NCBI RefSeq assembly: GCF_000004195.4
Contig: NC_030678.2
Coordinates: forward strand, 131,159,104-131,223,103
Direction of reading: 5' to 3'
Length of the DNA: 64,000 nt
Source of the DNA: Xenopus tropicalis
Taxonomy: Eukaryota; Chordata; Amphibia; Anura; Pipidae
Shown: positions 11,742-24,191 of the stretch, in pieces
Layout of the letters: each line of letters starts with the position of its first letter
Position numbering within the stretch: the first letter of the stretch is position 1
Made by a program: the position numbers and the translations under genes
Notes under the pieces: generated by a model
Seen by the model: the letters and a program-made list of their open reading frames with translations, nothing else
The model's database searches: none
What the model was told of the DNA's origin: nothing

Positions 11742-13332
11742 TCACAGCTTAACCTGAGTCTGGATCAGCAGATAATAAATATAATGGTCTTTTGATTCTT
11801 TTAAGCCACTTTGACCTGGAGTAATATTTGGCCAGGTATACTAACTAGTTTTAGAGCCATTGTGCCTTTCTTATCCCACCTAACCCTGCAGCCTATTCTA
11901 ACCTGAACAAATATAAAGATCAGTGTAAAAAAAGTGTTAACAATAATCATATATATGGACTCAAGCAATGGGGTAGGCATCTTTTTTACTTTTTTGCAAG
12001 CTCTGTGAAGATAACAGCTTATTTTGCTCCCTGTCATCCCTACTAATCCTCATTCAGAGGAGTAGCAACAAGAAATGTACTAATACTAATTTGAATGAAG
12101 AACCTACTCAGATGACTGGAGAAAGATTATCCTGTTGCTTTAGACTTATTGCTACTAGATATAGCAATCTAAAGAATATTCTTGCAAATCATTTTCAAAA
12201 ATCTTCATCAGATTAATAGGATTTTCAGGAATATTGTACACCATTTCTTTTGTCTTTTTCTTTGTTTATTTTTTTCTAGCTTATTAAGTACTTTATGGTA
12301 TTTATATATGTAGCCTTTTTGCAAAAGGTTAGTTTCAAATATCCTTCTGTATACTTGGCTTGTAGGTCATTGATGGCAAATGTCAGCACAAGTTTAAGGG
12401 TAATTTATTTGCAAAACTTGTTTTACTTTTCCAAAGAAGTACTTTAATTAGCATGAATATCAAGTTATGTTTTGTTCTAATTAAATGGAATGAAAATTAA
12501 GAGACTGCTTTGGTAAAGGGTTTGTGAGTTTATAGGTTGATAGTATCAGTATAAAATGTTTGTGGGAAAACTGGTAGAATATTAATAATATATTGTGGCA
12601 AAAATTATAATGATATATAACCATCATGTTAAATATTTGCAGAAACACTTGTAATGATCTAGTAAAATGCAACCCCAGACTACAAGAGGTCAACTTGTAA
12701 ATAACACTCACAGCTGTAAAATGCTATCTGCTCCAAAAAGTTTAACTGGAAACTAGAATGGATCAATATTGTTTGGAAGGCATCCAACCAATTTTTAAAT
12801 ATCCAGTGATAAAATACCCAGCAACTCTTCTTATAGGGAATTTTATACCTTGACTGCTCACTAAAAAATACTATGCTTAAGTCTCAGAGAATGTGCTTTT
12901 GTCATATTCATAAAGCAAATTTAATTAATGCCCATGCAGAATTAATGGCTGTGTCTCCTGTACTTGCCATTACATGCTGCAGAAACTGATGCAGCTGACC
13001 TATTATAATGAAGAGAAGACAGATAGTTAGAAGGCAGAAGTGCAACGTTGTGAGATGATCATCAGTTATATGACATGTTTAGGCTCCATTTATTATATTT
13101 TTACTAAAGTGCCATACAGTGAAGCATGTTCAGCCTTTGGATAGTCTAGAGACCATATACTGTATGATTGGCAGCCCACCTCAATATCTCAGCTTTAGGA
13201 CATATATAGGGGGGATATGAGTGGTTTCATATTTTAATGGAAGATTAATAATGTCTCACAATTCTTAACAGCTAAAGATAAGTGAATATTTTTGCAGGAT
13301 TCAATTTCATTTTCCACCATTCTGTCTTGTAC
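11742..13332. other. Non-coding, nothing recognised
   Basis: Short open frames only. No inverted-repeat element that I can delimit. Confidence 0.4.
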
Positions 13333-13335
13333 TAA

Positions 13336-13982
13336 GGGGCACATTTACTAATCCACGAACGTCCGGAAAGCATCAGAATGCATTTTTTTCGTAATGATCT
13401 GTATTTTGCGATTTTTCCGTAAATTGTCGCGACTTTTTCGTAGCCGTTACGACTTTTTCGTAAATTGTCGAAACTTTTTCGTAGCCATTACGACTTGCAC
13501 GAATTGTCGCGACTTTTTCATAGTCATTACGACTTGCGTGAATTGTCGCAACTTTTTCGTAGCCGTCGCGCAGAGTACGAAAGTTTCGGATTCATTCAAG
13601 CTTCATTATCGTGACTTTCCTTGGGCCAGGTTGGAGCTGCAGAGTGCCATTGTGTCCTATGGGAGGCTTCCAAAATCATGCTAAGTCTGAAAGGTTTGCC
13701 CGCCGTTTACGAGCGCTCAATGCGAAAAAGTTGCGACAATATACGAGCAAGTCGTAACAGCTACGAAAAAGTCGCGACAATTCGCGCAAGTTGTAACGGC
13801 TACGAAAAAGTCGTGACAATTCGTGCAAGTCGTAATGGCTAGGAAAAAGTCGTGACAATTTACGAAAAAGTTGTGACGGCGATGAAAAATCGAAAAAAAT
13901 ACAAAAAAGTCGCAAAATGTTCGTTTCCAATCCGATTTTTTCCCATTCGTGATTCGGATTCGTGGATTAGTAAATGTGCCCC
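13336..13982 (+). mobile_element. PIF/Harbinger-like foldback MITE, copy 1
   Basis: The element reads GGGGCACATTTACTAATCC... and ends with the same sequence inverted. TAA lies immediately on both sides (13333-13335 and 13983-13985), fitting the 3-bp TWA duplication of PIF/Harbinger elements. The 647-bp element is two CpG-rich arms full of ACTTTTTCGTA/TACGAAAAAGT words around an asymmetric core at about 13584-13677. Open frames of 73-103 codons on both strands here are by-products of the repeats and show no domain. The core is shared, in the opposite orientation, with the element at 28089-28612. Confidence 0.88.
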
Positions 13983-13985
13983 TAA

Positions 13986-15459
13986 GTGTTCTATTCTTTC
14001 TGTACCACTTTTTGGTATGTCTTGCCACTCTTTATAGTATCTTTGGCAGGATAGAGCAATCAGGATAGATCAACAACTAGTTTTTCAGTCAACCATCCCA
14101 CTCCCCGACCCCATGACCCGGACCCCATAGCTCATAACAATATAAATAAAAGCTTGTTTCCTTTTAATTAGAGATAAGCAGAATCAAAAAGTGATTCTTA
14201 TTTGATGATGAACCAGATACCTGTTTATATAAAGGGGTAGGAGAAAAACCAAATCTTGTCCATTAGACAATGTAAATAATTGCTCATAGCACATTCTCAA
14301 GACTTGTTTAAAGGTGGCACATTTTTTTAGATAAAAAAGAGACATTAACAGGACCAGGCACAAATAGAGAAACTTTGCCCTAGTTGAGTATCAATTGCAA
14401 CAAGTCAAATATTTGAAGTAATTATTCTACTGCTGTAGACTAGTAAATACTTCATATTTTATATCAGGAAATTATTATATGATAAAATTTAAATAGCTCA
14501 TGCCATTTGCATCTATTATTGCTGCATTATCTACTTATCAAAACAGAAAAAATACATAAACATATACAGTATATAATCCTTTAAGTGCTACCTTTCACAT
14601 ATAAAATTCCGATGTCATGATTTTTTGTAAGCAGTTTATTTTCTAATACTAAATATATAAGAAATACTCAAGTCTTTGTCCTGACAGAAACCAAAAGTAA
14701 TACGATTGTAGACTAAATACCTAGGACAAAATACATTTAAATTTTTAATGATACACATTTTTTGTATACATTTGGTAAGAGCTATATGCTTTATCATACT
14801 GAATATTTAATTCCAATTAAATCAATGTTCTCTATATATGAAAAAGTTATTCAGATTGAAGATAAGGCCCTTTCTTTTTATGATGACACTTGAAAGCCAT
14901 TCCGTTTCAATACAGCAGAAAAAAAGAAAAGGCCTCTTTGAATAAGTAATGTAAAGTAATCAATGCATGGGAATTGTGACAAGCTAATTTTCTTGTATTA
15001 ATGCTGCTTTTCTACAAAGATAACATGAATGTTTAACCCTTTGCAACAAGTTCAAGTCCAGTTCACTTGCATCAACCAGGGCACTACATGCAAATAATTA
15101 TTATTGTCTGATAATGCATTTCTAATGAAAGAGTGTGTGTGTGTGTGTGTGTGAAAGGGAACTTCAAATATAAGCCCTATTTTGGTAGGGACAGATGTGA
15201 ATGATAAAGTACAATGTATAAATGTTCTTCTAAATGAATTGCAGAGTGCTTGTGCTCAAAATGAGTTTCCAGACTTCAGAGTAACTCTTCTTACTGCACT
15301 TGATGTTTTGTACAGTTGCTGGACTCTATTGATCCCTGATCAGTTGTTTGTGGAATCACCAAAAGTTGCCTAATGTAACCTAACTATTGTCCCTGCTTTC
15401 TTAAGAACACAAAAGGGGGGATTTCACTAAAATACAAAATGATGAATATGAAAGTATAT
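13986..15459. other. AT-rich non-coding DNA with a (GT)n tract
   Basis: A GT microsatellite lies at 15132-15153. No gene recognised. The 63-codon frame at 15182-15373 has no visible domain. Confidence 0.4.
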
Positions 15460-15735
15460 TGCAGAGATCCCCAACCTTGTATACATGTGAGCCAAATTCA
15501 AGTGTTGGGGAGCAATACAAGAATGATAAAATGTTCCAGGGGTGCCAAATAAGAGTTATGATTGGCTATTTGGTAGCCCCTATGTGGACTAGCAACCTAA
15601 AGATGGCTCTGTTTGGCAGTACTCTGGGTTTTTATGCAACCAAAACGTGCCTTCAAGCCAGAAATTCAGAAATAAGCACCTGCTTTTAGGCCACTGGGAG
15701 CAACATCCAAAGGGTTGGTGAGCAACATGTTGTGG
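15460..15735 (-). mobile_element. Truncated hAT-type MITE (GATCCCCAACC family)
   Basis: The left end GCAGAGATCCCCAACC and the following words (ATGTGAGCC, GTTGGGGAGCAA, GGGGTGCCAAATAAGAG, ATTGGCTATTTGG, CACTGGGAGCAACATCC, GGTTGGTGAGCAACATG) match a repeat I know as common in Xenopus, here reversed relative to the form I remember. The opposite terminus is missing, so the copy is truncated near 15735. Superfamily is from memory of the family, not from a duplication visible here. Confidence 0.65.
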
Positions 15736-17041
15736 ATATTGTATAATGTGCTACAACTGAATTGGAACACATTTACAAAACTTTTGACAGTCAAGAAAGT
15801 GTTAGCGAATTGACAGTTATAAATGCAGATAAAATGCCAGTTCGTGCTTTAAGCAGTCAAACACCTTTCTGCTCTATGCTGGGGTAATAGCTCAACACAC
15901 AGATGAATTTTGTTTTTACATTAGGAATGACCAAAAGTAATCACACCAATAGGATATGATAAAGTGTTCTCAGTCCTATTCAATATGCACTATCACTGTA
16001 TTTGCTTATGAAAAAGTTGTCAATCGTGGGAAGAGTGACAATTGCATCAAGCAGCCAATGAGTCATGAAACAAGAAACTTTGCATGAGACTTGGTTTATA
16101 CTAAACATTTTTTATATCTAATATATCAATGGACATCCATAGCAATCTTAATTGTAATTTAATTGTTAACTATACAATAATATGAGCAATCCTCTACTGT
16201 AAACTTTTCAGACTTCAATTTTGCAAAATTCTGAAAGGTGTTATATTTAACAGGAAAGAGGAAATACAACTGCATATATTGTTTTTCACAGCACATTAAA
16301 CCAACAAAGAACTTTGAATCTCATGTTTAAATAGAAGTGGATATTTTTAGCCATCCAAGGCATGTAGCTGCCATTATCTTGCAATCAGAGTTGCATGTTT
16401 AAATTATCTGATAAAATTACATGGATTAAATGTAGATCAAGTTTAAAAACCTTTGGATAATTTATCCCTCTGATATATAATTCTCACACTGGATTAGGCA
16501 TTACCTGAACACAGCCAGTTGAAGGGAAATTATCGGACAATCAATAGCATTGTTTGCTGAAAATAAGATTCTTATTTCTTTAAGTGTCTCATGAGAGTGC
16601 TAGAGTTACACAGATGTTATAAATGGATTGCAGCTTAATGCACAATGCATGATTGAAACCTCAAATCTACAATGTAATTGCATTAAAAATCTTGAATCTA
16701 TCAAATTCCTTTAGTTCCACTAAGAGCCATTAATACTTTGTATCTCTTCCATTTCAAGAGATTAAACTAGAATGTGTTGGGATAAAGGTGTTGCCATTGT
16801 TTTAAGAACATGAAGGTATCTTTCAAATCATATACCTAAAGCAAGAGTTGGAGAAATATGGGAAATAATAAACTACAAAAAATACCATTATAAACCATTT
16901 ATGCTGCACAAATTTATGATTCTGTTTTAAAAAAAAGTGTATAGTGTTTATTTTAAATGATTTGCTTTATTTTTAAAAATGACCATTAATTCATATGGTA
17001 TCGACTTTACATGTGCACTGATTCACTATCAATTATTATGG
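15736..17041. other. Non-coding, nothing recognised
   Basis: AT-rich, with no coding or repeat structure that I can delimit. Confidence 0.4.
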
Positions 17042-17233
17042 TAAGTGATAAGTGTATCTGACCTGTTTTGCTTTGCAGAAAATTTTGAAAAATCATGGAA
17101 AATTTCAAAAAAAAAGTAAAAATTTGCAGAAAACATTGCAGTCAATGGATATTTATTGCGCTGCAAACTTCTGCTGTGGTTTTGTGAAATTTGCAGTTAA
17201 TTTGTGTCTTCCAAATATTTGTCTAATCACTAA
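17042..17233. mobile_element. Degenerate hAT-type MITE (TAGTGATGAG family)
   Basis: The left end TAAGTGATAAG and right end CTAATCACTAA form a weakened version of the family terminus. GACCTGTTTTGCTTTGC near the left end resembles GTCCCGTTTCGCTTTGG of the copy at 21451. CpG sites expected in the family are mostly lost, as in an old methylated copy. Target duplication not clear. Confidence 0.5.
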
Positions 17234-18989
17234 TTAAATTAATAGTTAATTAATTAAATGAGTTAATTGATTTAATTGATCTAATGGGTGAAAACTGTGC
17301 AGGTGTTTGTGAATGGCACAAATCCATGCTATTATAAAGGTCATAAATGGCACAAATGATGCATTCATTCTATTATGGGAGTTACACAGGTGCAGCATGG
17401 GCCTTCTTAACAAACTTATTGTCTATATTGGTAAATGAGGTTCTCTTTTTCCTTTATCAGAGTATTTGCTATCAAAATAATAACAAAAATTACCAACAGG
17501 CTATTAAAACACAGAAAAATGTGTAAACACCAAAATTAGCCACACATAGTAGTACATTATCAGTTCTCATGTTATTGTATTTATGAATTCAGAAAATATA
17601 TTTAAACATGTTGGGCCTCATTTACCCATTGAGGTTGTGCATGGGTGTTTTCCTGCATGCCCTATCATTTCATGTAAAAATTGCAAGTAATAAAAAAGTG
17701 CATGGGAGCACAGCACACAAAGAGAAATGCTGTACAAAATGCAGGTTTAAAGTATAAGAAATACTTTTTAAAAACTTTTGTTATAACATAAAAGAAAAAA
17801 AGCAAAGTAATACATTGCATAGCTACACAGTACCAGGCAACTACATAAAAAAATTATCAAAACATTACAGAACTAATGTAAATTAAAAAGAAAAGTCTTT
17901 CCAAAAATTTGTTTCAGAATTCTGCTAAAGGTAAAGTGGTGCTGCCTATTTGTAGACAACATTAGAGGATCCTCATTTATTTTTTTCTGAGAGTTGTCCT
18001 TACTTGTTTCCATTGCTAACTATTGCTGGAGACATCAGGTTAACAACCTTACGCATTAAAAAAATCTTGTGCATGCACAAGCAGGGTCTGTGTCGGCGGT
18101 GAGACCCGAAGACTGTTCAGTTGCAGGAAAGATGTCGGCCAGGTACACAGCTGCGCTACTCTGCTCTTTTAGGTTGGGGTTAGCAATAGGGGCAGTTTTT
18201 AAAGTTAGAAACTATGCGATAAGGGAGAGGTGAGGGGGTCAAGGCAGTGCTAGTTAAGGAAAACTGTGTAACTGAAATAAAGATATGCCTTATATTAAAT
18301 ACTTTATTTCAAATTCTGCAAACTTCTGTTACTTTATTTACGGCCATGGCTATTTTCTTATCCTCCTTTTCCAGATCCGTATATGTATCTGGCCCCACTA
18401 TCCTGCTGTAGTTGGGTCTTACCTTTTAAGAGTTTTCTGTTTCGGTTTCTGTTTTTCAGATTATTGTTTGTATTGGTCTTTATAAAGTTATTTTTCTGCA
18501 GGATGCATTTTTATAAATTTCCTCTAACAAAGTCCAAGCATTCTTGCCTGACATTCTAACCATCAGCATCAGATCATACTGGAGTTGTAAGAGGATGTAA
18601 TTGTTGAAAGCATTTTCCTGCACAATTCTCTATCCAGCTGTAGTTCATGCATTGTTTATACTGTACTGTACATTCTCTTTGGATCTTCAACCACTGAGGT
18701 GTGATTAGTTGTTTTTTGGATCCCATTCTCTCCTGTTCACACTATGTTGAAGCTATCATTAGTCATTATCCTATGTTTTGACTGCTGATTATGTCTTACT
18801 TGGCTATATTTAATCTATATAAATACCTTGCAGACACATCAGGTTTTATTGTAAAGATCTATTATTTTCCTCCTGTCTAATGCACCTACAGTAATTACAC
18901 CTACAGTACTTAGAACATGTTGATTTAATATCCTGAACTATTAAGTCAGTGGTTTTTAAAACTGCGCTGTGTACAATGTTAATATTGAT
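17234..18989. other. Non-coding, nothing firmly recognised
   Basis: GGGCCTCATTTACCCATTG near 17614 resembles a MITE end without a partner. A GC-richer patch at 18085-18175 contains several CpGs. No gene recognised. Confidence 0.35.
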
Positions 18990-19416
18990 AGTAGTAGGAC
19001 AAGGCAACGCAAAATATAATTTTTTGCCTAATAAAAGAAAACCAAATTCTAAGCAGCTTTGCAATATACATTTATTACAAATTTGTAATGATTTTTGAGT
19101 TATTTGTATATATAACTGCTATTAAAGCAGTGTTTGTCTGTCCTTTCTATTCTCTGCCCTGGTGGCTCTGACTGAAATAATGTAACACAGGCAGCAGACT
19201 GACAGACCTGCCTTGCTGGAGGATACTGACAGTTGCAACATTGTAGAAAAAGTAACAACCAGGAGTTCAGCAAATGCTGTTTTCAATAGCAATTACATTT
19301 ACAAATAACATTTAAACGCTACAAATGTTTAATTATTTCATATTGGAAAATTGCTTAGAACTATGTTTTCTTTTATTATGCAAAAACAATATTTTTGGGG
19401 TTGACATGCCCTTTAA
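18990..19416. mobile_element. Inverted-repeat MITE ending in TTAA (T2/Kolobok-like)
   Basis: The right end (about 19340-19416), read on the minus strand, starts TTAAAGGGCATGTCAACCCC and continues with a TGCATAATAAAAGAAAAC block. The left end (about 18995-19060) carries the same block as TGCCTAATAAAAGAAAACC. The pairing extends for about 70 bp with substitutions. TTAA at 19413-19416 would be the target duplication; the left TTAA is not preserved. No coding capacity. Confidence 0.65.
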
Positions 19417-19452
19417 TAATATGTATATTGGTAGGACATTCTTTATTGTATA

Positions 19453-19760
19453 CAGGCATAGAATATGTTAACCAGAATGCCTGGGACCTGGGGCTATCCG
19501 AATAGGGATCTTTCCGTAATTTGGATCTCCATACCTTAAGTCTACTAAAAATCACATAAATATTGAATATACCTAGGAAGATTGTTTTACCACCAATATG
19601 GATTCATGCAATTTAGTTACCATTAAGTACAAGATAGATTTATTATTACAGAGAAAAAGTAAATTATTATTTTTTAATTAGAATTATATTCTTCTAATGG
19701 ACTCTATAGAAGATGAGCCTCCCATAATTTAAAGTTTCTGCATTAGGGATTTCATAACTG
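19453..19760 (+). mobile_element. TA-flanked palindromic-end MITE, copy 2 (degenerate)
   Basis: Same family as 10335-10661. It starts CAGGCATAGAATATG, keeps CAGAATGCCTGGGACC and TCCATACCTTAAGTCTACTA, and ends ATTTCATAACTG, with TA on both flanks. Base changes in both ends and a 308-bp length mark it as an old copy. Confidence 0.75.
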
Positions 19761-19762
19761 TA

Positions 19763-21450
19763 TATATTATTCAGGGACTTTCAACTTTATATCAAACAGC
19801 CTATGCTTTATGTTTTGCAGGCACTTGAAGATGGACTGAGCTGGGAACTGTTTTAATGAACAATGTTGGAAAACATTTTAGAAGAACAGATGGGGTTATA
19901 CACTTTGCTTCAATTTTTGCTCCTACAGATGTTTGTGTGAGATGGCATCTGATTTAACAAGAATATGTCTAGGGAATAAACACACAGCATGGATTGCCTT
20001 GGGAATTTCTTAGAAAAAAAAAATTGTGGCAGGTATTTATATTATTTTTTGTACTCTACAGAAGATAGAATTTAGCAGTCAGAATGTGTATACCGTGCTG
20101 CTGTACCATTTTGGCATGCATGCCTATACATACTAATCCATTCAAGTGTACATACAATACAGAAGACTGACATTAAATGATCTAACGTGACACTGAATGA
20201 ACACTTATACTTTAACAATTTTCAAGTCTTAGTCAAAATTTGCTCAATAAAGCAACCTATGCAGCTGTATACATGTGACCTAATAAAGTATATGGCACCA
20301 TCAAATATTAAGGGTAATTTATAATTTGCAAGACAGGGTATAAACACTTTTACCTATTGTCCATGAGCATAGGCCTTTGTGCTCCAGATTGGTATGCAAG
20401 GACCTGGGCTTTTTCCATAAATACATCACTGCTTGAACTTATACTGCTTTGCACTGTATTCATTATGGTGGGATGGAGGATGTATGTAGAAGTCCAGCTA
20501 TTGCACCTTACCATCCTAAACTTTCATTATTCATGGTAGTAGTGACAGGTGCTGAACTGTTCACATTGTGCTGGATTTTTTCATGAGGTACAGTTTTCAG
20601 CAATGCCCCAGCAATGCTGCATAAATGATCATTCTGTAGGTACTCTTACTATAGGGTAGAATGGGTTTTGTTAACGCATGCATTTCCATATGGTGGAATG
20701 TATAAGAAAGCCAAGGTACAACACAACATAAGGAAAAACACCAGTGTGTATGAGATCTAAAAATAGTAAGATAAGTGCAAAAGTCATGACAACCAGTAGT
20801 GGCTCTATAATTACAGTACTTTCTGCAAAATATGATTTTTAATTTTAGAATCCTGGATAGTATTGTTTATCTGAGAAATTATAATTAAGCATTAGAGTAA
20901 TACTGAGCCACCTTCGGCAGTTTTATACCTTATGTCATGTTATAGTTTAGAAGTGAGGAGGTTTTCTTTTCTTTTGCAATAATTATTATTGGTATTTTAT
21001 TAAACCATAAATCAGTTTTAACAATACAGATAAGCATGGTCTTTTACATTTGTTTGTAGGCATTAGTTATATGGAGGGTTATGAATTTTACTAGTAACAG
21101 ATTGTATTAATAATCAACAATCAATACAAAGTCAAGATAACAAGATTTGTAAACATCAAAACAGAAACAATTAAATAAATGAAAAATTATGCCTTGCCAT
21201 GACTGTAAGGTATAATTGCCATATTGATAACTTAATCTCAGGTTGGAAATAATTTCATTATTTGCATCCCAGAAATATAAAACTAGGGAGACCATTTTGC
21301 CATATATTTATTTGAACATAATTATTGCTATACATAAATTTGCTGTTTTCAAAAGTACATAGTTCAAATAAATAGTTACAGATATCACTGGGGTATCATA
21401 GGGTAAATGCACAAGGCAGAAATGTTGCTCTCTACATTAATTATTATAAG
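19763..21450. other. Non-coding, nothing recognised
   Basis: AT-rich, with no coding or repeat structure that I can delimit. Confidence 0.4.
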
Positions 21451-21560
21451 TAGTGATGAGCAATCTGTCCCGTTTCGCTTTGGCGGAAAACTTGTGAAAC
21501 GTCAATAAAATTCACGAAACGCATCTTTTTTTTCCCCTCGACCATGCCCATTTTGACGTG
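21451..21560. mobile_element. Truncated hAT-type MITE (TAGTGATGAG family)
   Basis: Only one terminus is present: TAGTGATGAGCAATCTGTCC followed by CGTTTCGCTTTGGCGGAAAA and CCATGCCCATTTTGACGTG, words found in the copy at 36433-36733. The partner terminus is absent. The sequence passes straight into minus-strand L1 ORF2, so the copy is broken at about 21560. Confidence 0.75.
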
Positions 21561-22300
21561 TAGTTCTAATAAACCTATTGAGTATTTTTCAAAAGGGGTT
21601 AGCCTTAATAGTAGTTTAGTTGGTAATAAGATGATTTATCACCTTCTGGAGAGTAAATTTAGATTTTAAAGATTGCCAAGAAATCAGTTCTCCTGTATTA
21701 TCATCAACATGTTTTATAAATTTTACTCCTTTTTCTTTCCATGAAGATATAAAATCATAAGACGCTATGACATTTTAGTTGGCTTGCAAAGGTAAAAAAG
21801 ATGTATATTGTTAATTAGTGTTATAGCTTTGATATTTTTTTTTAATACTTTGTAATGATAGTTTCTCTATATAGAGAGTTTGTTTGATCTCTAAATCATG
21901 GGTTTGTTTATCTTTTCTAGATATACAGTAGTTCAATTGTGAGATTTGTATATTTGCTTGAGCCAGCTAATCAATCAAGTACCTTGAGAGAGCTGCAAGA
22001 TTAAATCATCTAAGATCAGCTCACAAAAACTTTTAGGTTGTTTTAGTTTGTCTAATGAGAATTTTTTATTTTTTTCCCTTTCCAAAGAAAAATCTATTTT
22101 CAAAATGGATTCTTTGGGGCTTTTGATACCTAGAAGCAAATAATGAGAATTTTATTTCTATCCTTTGAATCGGTATGCCTTGAAATATAGTAGATTTCTT
22201 AAAGAATATCTTAAAGGGTTCAATAGAAAAATTTAATAACAGTGGTGAAAGAGGACAACCTTGTTGGGTGCCTTTTTTAATCAAAGGGGCTTAAAATGTC
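21561..22300 (-). pseudogene. L1-type LINE ORF2 remnant (reverse transcriptase and C-terminal region)
   Basis: Read on the minus strand, the segment opens with IKKGTQQGCPLSPLLLNFS at about 22284-22225. This is the GxxQGCPLSP box of L1-clade reverse transcriptase. It continues into KFSLFAS, where the catalytic ADD should follow but does not. Later, at about 21710-21660, DDNTGELISWQSLKSKF matches the C-terminal part of L1-type ORF2. Several hundred codons that should separate these are missing, and there are stops. It is a dead, internally deleted copy. Confidence 0.8.
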
Positions 22301-22309
22301 TCTTACAGC

Positions 22310-22430
22310 CAAAACTTGTTCTCTTGGTGTACATGTATATGATTTTGAGGCCACCAGAAATACTTATAGGCTAGGTCTTTCATTTTCTTAACTGCAGAAG
22401 GCCAGCGACTACTGAATCATGAATTAAACT
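22310..22430 (-). pseudogene. Ty3/gypsy integrase zinc-binding region fragment
   Basis: On the minus strand LIHDSVVAG can be read, then in a shifted frame KMKDLAYKYFWWPQ. These match the stretch around the HHCC zinc finger of gypsy integrase, where a histidine-rich HDS..AGH is followed by ..FWWP. The two cysteines that should follow are not visible. It abuts the L1 remnant in the same orientation. The short length makes the call uncertain. Confidence 0.5.
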
Positions 22431-22740
22431 GATTACTTTTCTGCTGAGCTCTAAAAGAACAAAAATACAATTTTCATAAAACTAAAATTGTCACAGAGGA
22501 GTTGTATTTTGGGGTCTTTGGTTTGTGACTCATTGTTTTGGATCTAAAAATCCACATGTATGTAAAAAAAGTAAGCAAATTTTCTCTAGTATTGGAATTT
22601 CTGATTTAAGAAAGTTCAATCTGTTGAAATAGGTCTAGAATGTGAGACCATATTGGAATCGCTTCTTTTGGTGACAAAGACTCAAGGTAAAGCAATTTAA
22701 TTACTTACCCATTGTTAGGCACCTTTCTGTCTAGCACTGC

Positions 22741-23067
22741 AGGAGTTAAGGAGCTGGAATGCAACTGGCCAATCAGGAGGAGAGGCTATTTGTAGCCCTT
22801 CCGCTCTTTGGCAAGTTGCCAGTGCAATTCGTTACTTGTTGTTACAAGTTGCTCCGTATTGTTGTCTCCTGTTTGAAACTGTTCCCTCTATTCGGCTCCC
22901 GGCCCGGCTATTTTACACGGCGATGCTCGGCTATTAACAGCGGCGTGCTATTTAACATGGCGATTCACACCACTCACCCTCGCGTTACCACGATAATTAG
23001 GCAGCCCACTCAGCCCTGCACACTCCAGTGCTCATCCCTGCAACCGGGCTCCGTGTACACCCTAACA
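22741..23067 (+). mobile_element. GC-richer segment, possible LTR fragment
   Basis: This 330-bp block is much richer in G+C than its surroundings and contains a CCAAT-type word (GGCCAATCAGGAGGAG, about 22768) and several CpGs. It ends exactly where the L1 ORF1 fragment begins. It could be U3 sequence of an LTR element, but I see no borders. The 106-codon frame at 22759-23079 crosses the junction and has no domain. Confidence 0.3.
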
Positions 23068-23700
23068 CCCATAGAATAGAAGATCTAGATAACCAGGGAA
23101 GATGGTGTAACCTCAGGATTCGGGGCCTACCAGAGACTGCAGAGCAATTGGTCATGAAAGAAACAGTACAAACTTTATTTAATAACATTTCGGGATGACC
23201 ACGATCTAATGTGATACAAATTGAAAGAGTGCTCAAAGCACTAAGACCAAGGGGCCAACCTACAGATAGCCAAGAGATATCATCTGTTGTTTACTCAGTT
23301 TTGTAACTAAAGACAAAATATTAACAGAAGCCCATTAACTGAAAGTGATCATATTTGAAAACACAGAAGTTACCATTTTACAAAATCTCTCTTGGTATAC
23401 ACTTCAGCAAAGACACTTACTTAAACTGATTTACTCAAGAAAAAAAAATCCTGTTTTGCTGGGGATACCTGTTCTCTATACAAGCTACCATTTATGGTAA
23501 AACTCATATGATTGAACTCTCCAGAGCATATCCAACCATTCTTGCACATGCAGTGCTCAAGAAGTCAACTTATAAGAATGGGAAAACCATAAAAACCTAT
23601 GGTCAGACAGCACAACACCAAAAACAAAGAGAAAATTAAACAAACGCCGGAAAAACCCTTTCCTTCTGAAAGATCCAACGGCACTGGGTGAAATGAGACC
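23068..23700 (+). pseudogene. L1 ORF1 remnant (RRM and C-terminal domain)
   Basis: The plus strand reads RIEDLDNQGRWCNLRIRGLP from 23071, nearly identical to the end of the coiled coil and start of the RRM in the intact ORF1 at 59237. After the first frameshift, pieces line up in order: IQIERVLKALRPRGQ, then KLPFYKISLGIHFSKD, then a region ending EHIQPFLHMQC. A lysine-rich tail follows to about 23700. N-terminal codons up to about residue 144 of the intact copy are missing. Multiple stops and shifts make it dead. Confidence 0.88.
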
Positions 23701-24061
23701 ACTCCACAAAATACATTATCCAACACATTTTCTCCATTAAACACAATAGCCGATATGATTATATTTCTAGGAGCTGGAGCTGAAATGTGACTGAGTGCTC
23801 CTCCCCTCCCAAATAAAATGGGCACAACAGGAAATTTGTCCACAAATGATTGCCTTAGAGCAATTAGCCCATAACAACACTTTTTTGCAAGTTATTTTTT
23901 ATTACTTAAAAAAGTTCTATGGCTGGTTCAATGTGGATTGTTTTCATTTTTTTCACTTATGATATATGCTTTCTTTTTTTCTCCTTATTGCAAAATAAAT
24001 CCATCTAATTTTTGTCTACCAACAAGATTGTCAGTAGTAGTTTTTCAAGTAGGTCAAATGT
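23701..24061. other. Possibly L1 inter-ORF sequence
   Basis: This lies directly 3' of the ORF1 remnant where the L1 inter-ORF spacer should be. I cannot align it by eye to the spacer of the intact element, and no ORF2 start is seen. Confidence 0.3.
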
Positions 24062-24188
24062 TGTTGTGATCGTGATACGATTTTTTCATAAGCATTTTCG
24101 TGATATTTGCGATCATCCGAAATTATCGTATACAATCCGAATTTTTCCCATTTCGGGATTCGAACTCGTACTTTAATGAATCTGCCCC
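24062..24188 (+). mobile_element. Right end of a PIF/Harbinger-like MITE
   Basis: The segment ends ...AATCCGAATTTTTCCCATTTCGGGATTCG...AATCTGCCCC followed by TTA, like the ends of the elements at 13336 and 28089. CGATTTTTTC words are present on the left. The other arm is missing. Confidence 0.6.
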
Positions 24189-24191
24189 TTA

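Noticed and set aside
13394..14037. Several 61-103 codon open frames on both strands
   Set aside because: They lie wholly inside the Harbinger-like foldback and translate its tandem words; both strands are open because the arms are inverted repeats.
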